NCBI RefSeq assembly: GCF_050436995.1
Contig: NC_134770.1
Span: forward strand, 5,404,501 to 5,468,500
Direction: 5' to 3'
Length of the DNA stretch: 64,000 nt
Source of the DNA: Anticarsia gemmatalis
Lineage: Eukaryota; Arthropoda; Insecta; Lepidoptera; Erebidae
The notes under the pieces were generated by a model. That model made no database searches and had not been told where the DNA came from. It saw only the letters and a list, made by a program, of their open reading frames with translations. The translations under genes and the position numbers were made by a program. Below are positions 34,268-47,000 of this stretch, one piece after another; positions within the stretch are counted from its first letter, which is position 1, and the number at the start of each line of letters is the position of its first letter.

Positions 34268-35060
34268 TTCTACTAGCTGAAGCGGCAAACGTTGTTTTGC
34301 CATATACAAAAAATAAAAATAGTGTCACTTAGGGTATAAAAAAAAGATGTTGGCCGATTTTCAGACCTACTCAATATGCTCACAAAATGTCATCAAAATC
34401 GGCCAAGCCGTTTCGAAGGAGTATGGCAACGAAAACTGTGACGCGAGGATTTTATATATTAGATAACCGGGCTACTTCAAACGTGCGAACCAAGTCATGT
34501 CATTTTATTGGAGTCTCTCGCTCGCACTTACACATTGCCACATCCATATGATTCTTTAGATGATGACGTAGTTCGCACGTTTGTAACGGCCTGAGTATAA
34601 TAGCTAAGCAAGTTTGTGACAGTTAGCTGATTGTCAGGAAATTATTCTCATTTACTGAACTCAGTGTCAGAGTAAAGAGCTGTGCTTTTTTTTATAAACT
34701 CCGAAAACTTTAACGGGTTTAATACATGTTATGCAAAAAATCTTGACTGTTTACTAAGAACCGATTAACCTTGACTTTAAAAGTTTGAGTAACGAGTTCC
34801 TCTAGTAGTTTAAAACTTGTTGTTTTTATGCAGGAATCACCAATTTAACATTTTTCTATAGTATTAGGGGAACCGGCAAACGTTGTTTTGCCATATAAAT
34901 TTAAAAAAAAATAGTCTCACTTAGGGTGACAAAAATAGATGTTGGCCGGTTATCAAACCTACTCAATATGCTCACGAAATTTCATGAGAATCGGTCAAGC
35001 CGTTTCGGAGGAGTACGGTAACTAACATTGTGTCAAGGAAATTTTATAAGTATAATTATA
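34268..35060. repeat. Two tandem copies of a non-LTR element 3' tail
   Basis: 34268-34466 and 34868-35060 share GGCAAACGTTGTTTTGCCAT, a GATGTTGGCCG block, ACTCAATATGCTCAC and CAAGCCGTTTCG. The spacing between the two starts is 600 bases. They look like 5'-truncated LINE or SINE tails. Related, more decayed sequence occurs near 30780-30890 and 38716-38830. Confidence 0.5.
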
Positions 35061-35372
35061 AAATTTGATTTCAACTTAATTATAAACCCAGCTTTTAACA
35101 TAATCATGTTTTTCCCGAGAAGTAGCTACCGTATTCCCTTAAACTAAATAAACAGCTATAGTCTTAAAGGCGTACACCGAATGACCGTGTCGATAATAGC
35201 TTAATTCAATTCATCTAGTTGTTAAGGTGCTTCAAATCGTAATACTGGGTCGAATTCAATTTGACGGTTGAAGCAGTTAATTGTGTTTGCTGCACCAAGA
35301 ACCGAACATCAGTAATTAAATAGATTTAGATTTGAATTTTACATAATATTAGTTTGTAAATTTATTTCTTTA

Positions 35373-35466
35373 ACCCGCATTTTGCCAGCGTGGTGGACTC
35401 AAGGCTTAACCTCTCCTTCATTTCGGAAGGAGACCCTTGCCCAGCAGTGGGACACTAATGGGTTAA
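35373..35466 (+). repeat. tRNA-SINE, 3' fragment
   Basis: Only the last 94 bases of the family, from CCAGCGTGGTGGACTCAAGG to the GTGGGAC tail, are present. Confidence 0.6.
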
Positions 35467-38104
35467 ATCTATTTATCATATTAATAACAAAAAATAATAA
35501 AAGCTTATGCCCGCGACTCTTTTTTGCTCAAAATGTTATGTTTTCTGGGTTACAATCTCTCATTCTGCAATATTTTTACTTAAATAGATATAGGCGTTTT
35601 GCTGAAAAATGAAATTAACAAAGTGAGTAAAATAAGCACACTAACGAGTATTGGTAGGGATTCTGGTCTGAAACCGAATAACACATGGAGATTGTATATA
35701 TCTATCTCTATGAATACATTCGCATCTCGTACTCCGAGCCCCGGTCCCTCCGCGCCATAGGTCGCGATCTCTCATTAACATCCCGCCAGACCGCATGTGT
35801 TCCATCCCATATACTCGTATACTCACATCCACTGCATTGAGTGTATCACAGTGTATCGCTTGTGAGCTCAGTGTATTGACCTACTGAAGTATACAGGACC
35901 TTTTTCAATGGGAGTTACGGAAACTTGTGGGTATGTATGTATCGAGTTACTTAGTTTTGTACAGTTTGTCTTCGGTTCTGCTACATTTTCGTTGCAGCTG
36001 GGACTGAATTTGTCACCTACATAAGTACGTGTTTGTTGGTTAGTGTATGTGCGTGGTTTAGTTTTTATGGTACATAAGTTATCCTGCCTTAAGGCACGAA
36101 AAGAGGAGTAGTTACAATGAGTGCTGTATGCGAAGATATCAAATTTAAAGAGTTGTATGATCATAAAGATCCTGTTTTTCGCCGATAGCTAAAACATATG
36201 ATTGGTCAGCAGATTTAGAATAAACTGTGCTAGTGAAATAACTTTAAATCCTACAACGAACACAATACTTGCAGTTTCCTTTTTATAGTTAAGCCCATGA
36301 AATGACGTTTAGACGGCAATCGCGTGTCCTTTAGCAAAAACCATTTTCATTTTTCAAAAAGGAAAAGTTAAGCAGAATACGGAACAAACATTACAACATT
36401 TACCTTATACAAATACACAATCGTAATATGAATATGCAAATGTAAAAAGCGGCTTGTTTGCCCTTCGCAAACGACTAAAGAAAACTTTAAAACATGATGT
36501 ATGGAACAAAGGCACGCCACGCGTCATAATAGCCGTGAAACTCGACGGAACAATTATACTTAAACAAAAAGTTTACGAAAACATTTTATGTTAAATAACT
36601 AGTGAACAAGTAAGTCATTTGTAAACGGCCTTTTCGAGATATGAAATGACTGTCTATAAAAGGAAGGTTGCGTTTCTACTATCCGGTTTCTTTCTTGGAT
36701 ACATACATAAAATCACACCTTTTCTCTATAGACATCGGCATTTTCCATAGGTACGATTACAAACTTCCCTTGCCTCATTCACATTGCCTCTTTTGTTGGA
36801 TTTAACTCCTAATTCTTTTTCATTCAGTTCAAAGTTTGAAAAGAAGTGAACCTTTGAAAGCAAGGACCTAAATGAATTTACACGGTACTTGTAAACATCA
36901 GGCATTAATTATAATTAACGGCTGTAGCTGCTAGAGCCGTCATAGTACACGGTTGCTACCGCATTTTGTTCAACCGTAATATTTAGTGCCAAGTTTTATG
37001 TAGAGACCACACAATAAGCAGTAATACAGTCTTTAAAAGTATAGTTACTAGTTACACAATCACACAATCGTCAATACCAATATTATTATGAAGTGGTAGA
37101 AAACACATAATCGTGCGTTAAAAAAAAATCACCAATTTTATTCGTGAATGAAGGTTTCTAGCTATAAGAAGAACTAAACTTGCGTGTTTTCTCAAAAAAC
37201 TATTCGTTTTCAAAAAAACAGTGCATTAGTTTAATCGCGTGAACGTTTGCACGCTACTGGCAACGGATAAGCCTCTTAATTTGCGCTAGGAGACGCCATG
37301 TTAAGCCTTTTCCCGCCAAGAAGCATCTATTTGTCGCTGACAGGCTTTTAACCTGGGATTACGGTGGGAGCTCAAAGCCCTTTGAGCAGCAACGGATTGA
37401 ATATTCAAATTATTGCAACAATTTAAACTTCTATTGAATTTAATTTTCGTATTTGCGTTAAACTAGTTGGTTGCTAGGTATTTGCTAAGATGTTTTTTTA
37501 GGGTGTCATACCTAATACGTAAACCCTATTACTAAGCCTCCGCCGTCTATCTTTCTGTCTGTCACTAGGTTGTATCTCATAAGCCGTAATAGCTAGGAAG
37601 CTGATTTTTTTACAAAGTATGTACATATTTCCGTTGCCGCAATAACAAAAAAATACTAAAATTTAAAATATATAGGGTGGTCTCCATACACTATATTATG
37701 TGTTCTTCGTATTTTTTTTACTATGGACTCACACTTGGCCGGGTTTTGATAAAAAATGTTCCTATAGCTGTATCAACATTCAAGTAAATCGGCGTAACAA
37801 CAAAAATATTTTGTAAAAATATTCAAAGTGTCGTAATTTTTTACGTCTTCTGTCTAAAAATGGTTTGTTTGAAACTTTCTGTCGGTACTTGTTCAGTGAG
37901 AAGCCGTGTAAAATATATCGTCGTAGTGGGAGGTAAAGTTGGTAACAAACTCGCCCGTGTTTTGTTTTATCCAGGGTTTCTGCCCTCGAGGGATACGCCA
38001 TTAATCATAATAATACCTTGCATCCTTCACTTTCATAGGTGTGTTCCATCGTACTTGTTACAAACATATCATTTTATTTACGCTATTAATCATTAAATTA
38101 TAAA

Positions 38105-38305
38105 CATTAAAAGTTGCGCTCGCCTATCGATTAACGATCTGTGGGTTAAGCAACCGTCGGCGCGGTCTTCCTATAGATGGATGACCGCTTAGTGGTACGT
38201 AAAAAATCGGTCGCGGTCGTTATCTACTAAGATAATAGTCGTTAAGCCACGTCAAAGGCTTTTCGGCCAGCTTGAACAACTTTGACACTAGGTTGACCAC
38301 TAACG
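38105..38305 (+). repeat. 5S-headed SINE, copy with the best-preserved 5S-like block
   Basis: Contains GTTAAGCAACCGTCGGCGCG followed by ATAGATGGATGACCGC, then the family tail to GACCACTAACGACC. Confidence 0.65.
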
Positions 38306-40499
38306 ACCATACCATACATAGAAAAAAAAGGGAACAAGAGATACGGCTAGCCATGCTTTTAGTACTACATAAGCGCAGGTTAAAGAGATGGCATTATTTC
38401 AAGTATTGTCTTAAAAGTACCTCAAGCTTGCACAATTTCCTCAAGATATTTCCCTTTTCCGTTAATTATTGCCATTTCATTCATCAATCAATGCTTCACC
38501 GTTATTTGGTTGGTAATCCATCGATATTTTATCTGTGCCATCTTATACTGATACGAATGAATACATTGTCTATCACATTATTCAGATTATTTGCGAACGT
38601 CACAACAAATAAATCGTTTTTATCGGTCACTGGTTTAGAAGATACGCCACCGATACTGGAATATTTATGAATGGATATCAGATAGCTTTATATCAAACAG
38701 CTTTCGCTCGCTATTTTGCACACCGAAGATTGCCCTAGGAAAAATCATTTGTTAGTTTGGGTTAAACTATCTGTGTACGAAATTTTATCAAAATCTGTTC
38801 AATAGTTTTTGCGTGGGAGTACTAACTTTCGCGTTTATAATATTTGTAGAATGTTTCAGTATTTCTTTCAGGTCTTATTGTAGAATTTTCTATTGTATTC
38901 AACAGATATTCGTGTAGCTTAATAGCTACATATATTTTGTGTTGCAAAACTAATGGAAACCGACGATCGATTGGAAATCGACGTAATGCTATGTACCTAT
39001 GAAAAGAAGTATTTGGAAATATGTTATTCCGATATATTAAGCCGATTATGGAGGAGAAACTTGTATAGAAATGTTTAGTGAATGAAAACCTGTGTTCATT
39101 CTGTTTACGTCCCTCATTCATGTTTAAGACATCCTTGTAGCATTTGATACGAGTTTTACGTAATATCTAACATTTAGACATGTATGACGAATCAGATATG
39201 AATGGATATTGAATGATTTAGCTCATTCTAGCTCGCTTAACGTGGGGTAAAATTTTGTGTGAAAGATACTGTTTTAAAATATAATTTCAAGATTCCACTG
39301 TCCCCTGCTGATGATAAAATGAAATCTGGTAATCATCTGGCTTTGTATATGTATACAAGTTTTGTGAATAACGGCTTAGCAATTAGTCATGAAAGTTACA
39401 AACTGTTCCAGTACTTATAGGCGTTATAGTTTGATATCAAACAGCCTGCTTCTAGCTACCAATAAATGTAGTGCCATCAAAAAGGTCACAAGAATGTCTT
39501 TTGAATCACTATTGACAGAAAATCTGTATTTAATGGAAGCACGCGACCAAAGTTGTATAACACTATAAAGTAGACAAACAGAGCAATCGATGAGGCCCAC
39601 GCACTGCAATTACTTAAAAAATGTAGGTTAACGAATCTTTGGCGTCGTAAACCGCGGCGCTATGAAATATGTCATCATAAATATGTTTTACTGTGAAGTT
39701 AATAGAAAATCTGTTCTATAGGTCTTTGATAGCAGTCTTTCCTTCTTTCTTTTGCTCGGTAACAAAGTAACTGGTAGCCCTATATTGTAGCTACTTGGGG
39801 GGCTTTAAGCTAATGATCGAATGACGAATTGATACCAATGAAATCGCCTTTGAATAAGGTCTAGACTTGCTTGTAAGTTCAAATGCTTCGTAAAATTCAT
39901 CGCACTTGAATGTGCGCTTAACTGCCAATAAAACTTTTCAATGTTCTTGTAAAAAAATGTGAAGTTTTGACAAAATCTCTCCAGTAAGAGAGAAGAGTTT
40001 GTAAGAGTTACAAACAACTTTTTGATTTTACTATCACTAGAACGTAAAGAGATATTATGTGACTACTTGAATTTTGTCTTAAATCATCCTTGCAAAGGTT
40101 GATAAATATAATATTCACTCTGTGATAAATCACACATTTTCTCCACCAGAAAAATGCCACTCCGAACTTTATGCACCATTACTTTCATCCTCATACATGC
40201 TTATTAGATACGTAATATAACCTGCCCTTTTTGAAGGGCATATCTGTGACAATCTTTTAAATCGCGATTCGTATGCACACATATGATTCTCTACAAAAGC
40301 TGACACTATTTTGCAAAAAAGAAAAACAGTATTTCAAAAATGAACCCCATAGCGTTGTTTTACAAGGAAGCAGGTACAAGTTATTTATAAACCAAAAATG
40401 GTAGCCCAAAATCCCGAATAACGGACTCTCTCTGTGGGTCACGACCTCTGGTCTATTTTCACACAACATGGAAGCGATTGTACGCGTAGTTCACATTGA

Positions 40500-40815
40500 T
40501 AATACAGTGTCACTCTATTGGCTAGCCGGTATATTGTGACGTGTGACGTATGATTGGTGTTAATTTATCGTGCGTTCACCGGCCCGTAATGTATCACTTA
40601 TAATTGCTATTTAGTCTGCCTTTATACACTTATATGAGTCATTTCAAAATAAACATTTCATTTATCGATCGATACCTACGAGATTTATATCGCTGTCTTT
40701 CGTGAAGTGATTTTTGGTTGAGTGATAAAATACAATGAATTGTGTTTAGTGACTTGGTTATGAAATAATATACAGATAAACAGAGTGAATATTGAAAATA
40801 TCAGTATTTTAAAAG
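40500..40815 (+). promoter_or_regulatory. Candidate DESI2 promoter and non-coding first exon
   Basis: Two CCAAT-type motifs (ATTGG at 40517 and 40553) flank two TGACGT half-CREs (40537-40550), the same motif pair as at the 5' end of the window. The downstream leader ends in AAAAG|GTAATC at 40815/40816. The first DESI2 coding exon lies 3.2 kb further on behind a good acceptor, so this is a plausible leader exon. Inferred only from motifs. Confidence 0.35.
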
Positions 40816-43800
40816 GTAATCGCTAACATTATCCTGCAATACATTTACTTCCTTAACCTTTTGCAGCTATATAAAAACACTATTAAAATACATTGTTTCT
40901 TAAGTGCTTTAGTTGGCCAAAGTTTATATGACTTTTGTTAGCTAGGAGTATCACTAAACAAGTTATTTTAGTTCGTTTCAATCTATTCTACGTTGATTAT
41001 AAATATTAAAATTATTAAACAATTGAGTAAATACATAACCTCTAAAAACATTTCTCGGGTAATATATCCGTATCCGGTTATAGAACCGAATATCTCTGTT
41101 GTTTTCATAGTTATTATAATATTAAAGTTGGCTTGCTACAAATTAATTAATATTAATTGCCAATAACATAATTATCACATGCCTCGTGTTATGAGTTATT
41201 TATAAAGTGCTTTGTGAAATCAAGTCAATAATATTATAATAAGATAAAGTTTCATTGTAAAGGGGTAAACTACAAAATGTCGGGAAATTGTCTTGAGAAA
41301 CTCGGGAAATCTTTGCATGCGGGCAAACGCTTTTAAAGTTTGAAATTAATTTACTAGGTATTAATAGATAACTGCTATAGAATAAACCAAAGCACTCTGG
41401 AGTTCGACACTGGCTAATAAACTTTATGTTGAATGAATTATTAATTAAAAATTTTAACCTACGTGTATGTATTAAAGATAAGCATTTCAAAAATTGTATC
41501 TAAACTCTAAATCCTTTCATCATTTTGGCCAATCAAGCACAGTTACTGACAGACGTTAGCTAGCATTTATAATATTCGTATGGTTTCGGTAAAATAGAGA
41601 TTTTGTTTAAAGTTAATATGTATGGTTACAAAAAATAAACAATCCAGCATTTAATTGACAATTATTACTAGAAATAAATGTTTAAATACAATGAAACAAA
41701 ACGTTATCGAATAATTTTTCTCGTATAAGCAGTTTTTTAACGATCAGTCCCACGATCGATGTGAAACTTAAACAAGAAAATACGTATTCTTCGTATTGTT
41801 ACTGTCAGATCATGTCATCTTATTTTCTTTTTTTATCTTATAATCGGATTTGTTCGAGCGTATTTTTTAATTTTGCCCTGAAACGTCTATTTATAAGTGC
41901 TAAAACTTTAATAACTATACTTAATAGCAGTCATTTCTGTCGTTAGTTATTACACGTTAAAATTACAGAAACGATGAGTCGAATATGTTATTTTAATTAA
42001 GAAAAAAAATAAATACATCAAGAACAATTTGTATACAAGGAAACTCGAAATATTAAATAGGTACAAAAATAATTAGTATTCTTGGTCAATACTTTCGATT
42101 TCAAATACTATTTGTATACTTTGTACGTCTCAAGGGTAACCTTCGCAATAATACAATCAATAAACATGTAATTATAATAATATCGGATACGGTATTATGT
42201 GGCGTATGCGCATTGATGCGTGGTATTTACAAGAGCCAGTGTATCGGTGTGTTGAAAGAGCACAATTTATCGACAATCACATCGTATTACCGCTCTATAT
42301 CAAGAATACCACAGGTGTGCACCGATCAAGATAGCTTTTTATAGGTAATCCAATTTGATATACCTAAGTAAGGAATTTCATACGATAGCCTCAGAATCGT
42401 CCATTTCATTTATTTGTTTATTAAATAAAAAGTATTCTGTTATTAATAATTAGTCTCTTATCTTCTAATAGATTCTGTTTGTTGTGTATTTTCCTGTGCG
42501 TATACGTGCGAGCACGTGCACGTAATTGCGTGTTCACTATACTTTAAACTATTTTATATTAAACTTATTGTCATTGCATATGCGTGCGTATAAGTGCCTG
42601 CACGTTATGTATAAAACTAACTAAGAAAGGATGTAAATGATTGTACTTGCCTCAATAAAATAATCAAAGTGTTATAATCTTGCCGCCTATTAAAACTTTA
42701 AAAGTGTGAACACCTTTGGCATATAAAACAATCTTATCGTATAACTAGCACTTTATAGAATTGTACACGCATTGTGAACTCGACACTTTATACTAGCACG
42801 TACAATCGTTAAAATGTATGAAATATTTAATTTTATGTAAACTGAGGACTTCTACACACTCTAATAGCGATTTAGAACAACTGTAAAATAGCCTAGGTAT
42901 CTATAGGCATACAGCACATGAAGCAGGGTCGAAGTATGCTAGGTATAGACGTCCGTTTAAAAAATGCTGGCTACTAGAAGAAAAAATTACATTCCGAGTC
43001 TAGTTTAAGTCTAGCGACACACCTGCGCGGCGTTTGGCGCCGAGTGCCTTAATACGCTCACTAAGTCATTTAAGCCGACTAAGTATGGCACAACTACCGA
43101 AATTACACCGCGTTTAACGTAGCGCCGAACCTACCGTCGCTGAACGCTCGGTTCCGAAGACTGGACAGGTGTGTCGCTACAAATTTATGTCTTAAATACA
43201 AGTGTAATCATAGAAGTGGATTCAAAGTACAAGAGTCGAAGCAGTATGTACGTCGTACCGTCTGTGGAAGGAAATCATAAGCGCTGTTACACATGCCCTT
43301 GGGATTTTCTTCAACAGAAGGGTATGATGTTATCTCATCAAACAATACGAGGACATGCTGAGAATTTTCTGGAAAATATAGAAGAGCTGCGTGGAGATTC
43401 TGAACTGGGTTGTAATTTGCATGGTCCATGGACTGGTTGCGTTCAGCCAGACGTCGTCGCTATAAAAACCATGTGTATTTTAGTGAGTCATTACGCACTG
43501 TCTTGTCATCGGTCTTAACATTTACTGAAATATACTGTCTACGTCTTGTTTAGTGGCCAAAAATTGCTGCGAACACCGCGAGACAATTTGAATGAACAAG
43601 AGGCAGAATCACCAATAGTATTTCTACATTTTCATGTTCTTGCTTCCAGCAGTTAATCCTATTGGTGTATTTATTCCTCACACTCGCCCTAACGTATCTG
43701 ATGGAAAATCATCTGCCTTAACTGGACGTCCTGACAGTTTTTAACGACATTGGTAGACGCGGTTGCCAGGTCGGTCAATGAAGAAAAAGTCTTATTCAGG

Positions 43801-44044
43801 GACTAGACAGTGCGTAATGTAACTTGACAAGGATCTTGAGCTCTGACCTTCCTATCCTAGTTTAATAAAAGTTGTCTGGTGTGGAGCCTGATAATACCGT
43901 TGGTACAATTTCCAGTCGTTCGCCTAGAGCTCAAGATCCTTGCTAGCAACAGTAAGCTGTCACAATTTGTCCTGTAGTTTGATGCTATTGGTGTGTGCGC
44001 GACGTGATAGACCTGTGTTAGAGTAACTGTATGGTGTGTTGCAG
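40816..44044 (+). other. Probable first intron of DESI2
   Basis: This interval contains a 168-base MITE (43012-43179), an ORF of 115 codons at 43171-43518 whose composition does not look coding, and otherwise AT-rich single-copy sequence. No phase-compatible exon was recognised. Confidence 0.4.
43012..43179. mobile_element. 168-bp MITE with TAGCGACACACCTG ends
   Basis: Perfect 14-base inverted ends (TAGCGACACACCTG and CAGGTGTGTCGCTA) enclose a GC-rich interior with further inverted symmetry (GGCGCC, CGGCG). TA may be the target duplication. Confidence 0.75.
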
Positions 44045-44062
44045 TCGTGCGGCATTTGCGCA

Positions 44063-47000
44063 ATGTTCCCGTCGTGCATGTCGCTGTTGTCGCGGCGGAC
44101 GGAGCAGCGCGCGCCGCGCCCCGGACAGTCGCCCGTCGTGCTCAATGTATACGACATGTATTGGACCAACTGGTGAGTATCTGCTACCTACATGATGCAT
44201 CGAGAGACTGGTCAGTCGCCTTGTCGACTCTCTTTCTCACTCTCTCTCTCTATCTTTCTCTTTCTCCCTGACGCTATCTTCCTTTGCTTTATATCTCCAA
44301 CGGTGGTGAGGTCAGTTCTCTTTATAACTCAATTATTCTCTTTTCTTCCACTCTTTCGGCTCGTGTCTCTCTCCACTGTAGTTAGAAGTTTCCCATCTTG
44401 TCTTCAGCCGTCCTCGTCACTTACCGTGTATCCATAGAAGTTTTACTGAAACGATTTGAACTCTCTCGCCTTTTGCGTCTTCATTTGGGCAAGCAGTTTG
44501 ATATTCGAGGAAAGATATCCATGTTCAACATACTGCATTTACTTTTGTCATTACCAACTTTGGACAACACTCAAATATTATTTTGCTGTTATAATAAACA
44601 CTTTCGATCTCCCCATCCATAAATTTTCTGTTAATTAATTGATGGAGTAGTTCTGTCTTCCAGTTCATATAAATCACTAGCTCTATAGAACCAATGGGAA
44701 TGTTTTCAATAAGTACAAATTTCAGATCCTAATTTGTATTGAAATTCCTCACGGACTAGTTTTTAATTCTTATTCCTTTGGTTCATTAGATGTAGAAATC
44801 TATTCAAAAACTGCTTTACAATTTCTTTACAATTGTATAGTTATAGCCAGAATATTGATTACATTTACATAGTTATAGTATAATTATATAGAAGAACACC
44901 TATTGGCTGTAGTTTTCACTACATTTTCTGTCAGTATCTATCGATGGATTATTCGGCACTTATCCGTAATTCTTGAGACTGGCCGTTTACAGTAGTAAGT
45001 CTTAAAGCTAGCAGAATTGCATCAGAATTGTGACGTATGACTGGCTGTTTAACATAAATAGTCTTAAAGCTTACAAGTTTGTATCAGAATTGTGACGCAT
45101 GTTCGTATGTGTCAGGTACACGGCGGGCGCGGGGGTGGGCGTGTTCCACAGCGGCGTGCAGGTGCACGGCTCGGAGTGGGCGTACGGCGGACACCCCTAC
45201 GCCTTCACCGGCGTCTTCGAGATCACGCCCCGGGACGAGCGCGAACTCGGAGAACAGTTCCGGTTCAGGTAACAACACTACTTAATATTTTATTGGAATT
45301 AAAAGGCTTCGAGAAAACCCTACTTCCCTTCATATAAGCAAATCCAAGCAGTTGACTAATTCTCGACAATCGTATTCTATCGAATTGATCTGACGGGAGT
45401 AAGCTATAAGTCCTTATCTGACTTACATGGCCAAATACGTTATCAAACATTCAATTAGGTAAATTTTAAATTTCAAGCTCTTAGGCGAAAATCTTGGATT
45501 TGCTACGGCCTTTTGAAAAAAATTATTATACCTCGCTGGTTAAATGCGATTTGCGGCATATTGGTCACCCGAAATTTCTTCACTGTTAAAAAATGACAAA
45601 ACTACCTACTCATACACTCATAACTTCTAAAGGTCAAATGTATGGCTGGACATGAACTTATAACTATTTGCGTGGGAGACTAATGATTATACCACTTGAC
45701 TATCCCTATACACACATAGCAGCCCTTACAAATAGATATGCGTGCTAAGGGGCGGTGTGATGACGTCACTTCAGTGATTCATAGATGTTTGATTATTTTT
45801 TATATTTCTAAGTGTCTAAGTCCACTTGTGATAGATAGATGAGTACTTCCCGTACTAAATTAGTAAGTTGTTAACGGTAAAGTCCCTACATAAGAGCATT
45901 ATATACATATACGGTAACGATCAGTGGGTTAAGCAACCTTAACGGGGACATTCTATTGATGAGTGGCCGCATAGTAGTCTTTGAGGAAAGCATTTCTGCT
46001 GCATGAAAGTTTCACAAAAATTCCTCAAAACTCGCTTAATAAAATTGAAACGATGCCTTTGAAAATGATGTAAGCGTGATTTAGGATTACATTAAGTTTG
46101 CAAGTGTCGGCCGTCAGATGACGTTATTCAATGTTTACATAATTTAACTTATATTACATTATAATATAATTTGTATGTATGTATGTTTGTGTTACAGACA
46201 AAGCGTACACATAGGTTACACGGACTTCAGCGAGGACGAAGTGCGGCGACTCGTCACCGAACTCGGCAAGCAGTTCCGCGGTGACAGGTATGTATCACAC
46301 ATATGCAACTACAATCTTTACGCTATATACCTATATAGACTTTATATAGGCTAAAGAGTGCGTGGGATGGAACGGAAGCACGTGACGTAGTTGTTACGTT
46401 TCCAGCACTCCTTGCTTACATTCTTCCCACGTCTTGTATTTAGCGACGACTTAATGCTAAACAATAACTAATAAATTACTATAATAATGCTTGCGCGATG
46501 AAACCTTTCATGCCTGAGTGTTCCTTAGAACAGTTCTTGAAGGTATGCGAAGCCCCTAACTCACACTTGGCCAGAATAGTGAGTTAACCCCACCCTTATT
46601 AAGGGAGGGACGAAAGGAAGATTGAACAAGGGAGGGGTTAGGCCTTGAGTATACCACCCAAGTGCGAATTGAGAACTTTGCATGACCTCAAGAAATCTAG
46701 GTATACTTAAAATATTAAAGTTGTATTTACTGAATATAGAATTCTATTTATAAAAACTTGTCGATAACAACAGTTAACAAAAAGCTTGATATTTATTTGA
46801 AATACAAATCAATAAATTATACTAGTGACGATAATATCGAATATCACAGATACGTTTATCAAAACCACTTTACGAATACTCACTCATTCGGACGTTCCAC
46901 GAAATATAACATGAATTGATTTGTGGGACACAATTTTGTTGAGTGATTTTTTTGTATGATAAAGTACTCTAATACTCAATAATTTATAGAAAACTAGCTG

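Larger units (their letters stand above)
26744..40500. other. Gene-poor, repeat-laden stretch
   Basis: Nearly 14 kb without a confident exon. Contents are one Helitron (28986-29236), degenerate 5S-headed SINEs (about 30055-30300, 33640-33780, 38105-38305), a tRNA-SINE (35373-35466), two LINE/SINE tails (34268-34466 and 34868-35060), a small inverted-repeat element (34466-34596) and scattered short ORFs of non-coding composition. One two-part minus-strand ORF at 29671-29967 is listed separately. Confidence 0.6.

Noticed and set aside
38272..38670. 132-codon plus-strand ORF at 38272-38670
   Set aside because: It starts in the tail of a 5S-headed SINE and runs through AT-rich DNA with codon use typical of non-coding sequence; no domain is seen.
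43171..43518. 115-codon plus-strand ORF between the MITE and DESI2
   Set aside because: Starts inside the MITE end, has no recognised motif, has an overlapping 73-codon antisense frame of equal quality, and lacks splice or promoter context. Treated as chance or a decayed repeat.
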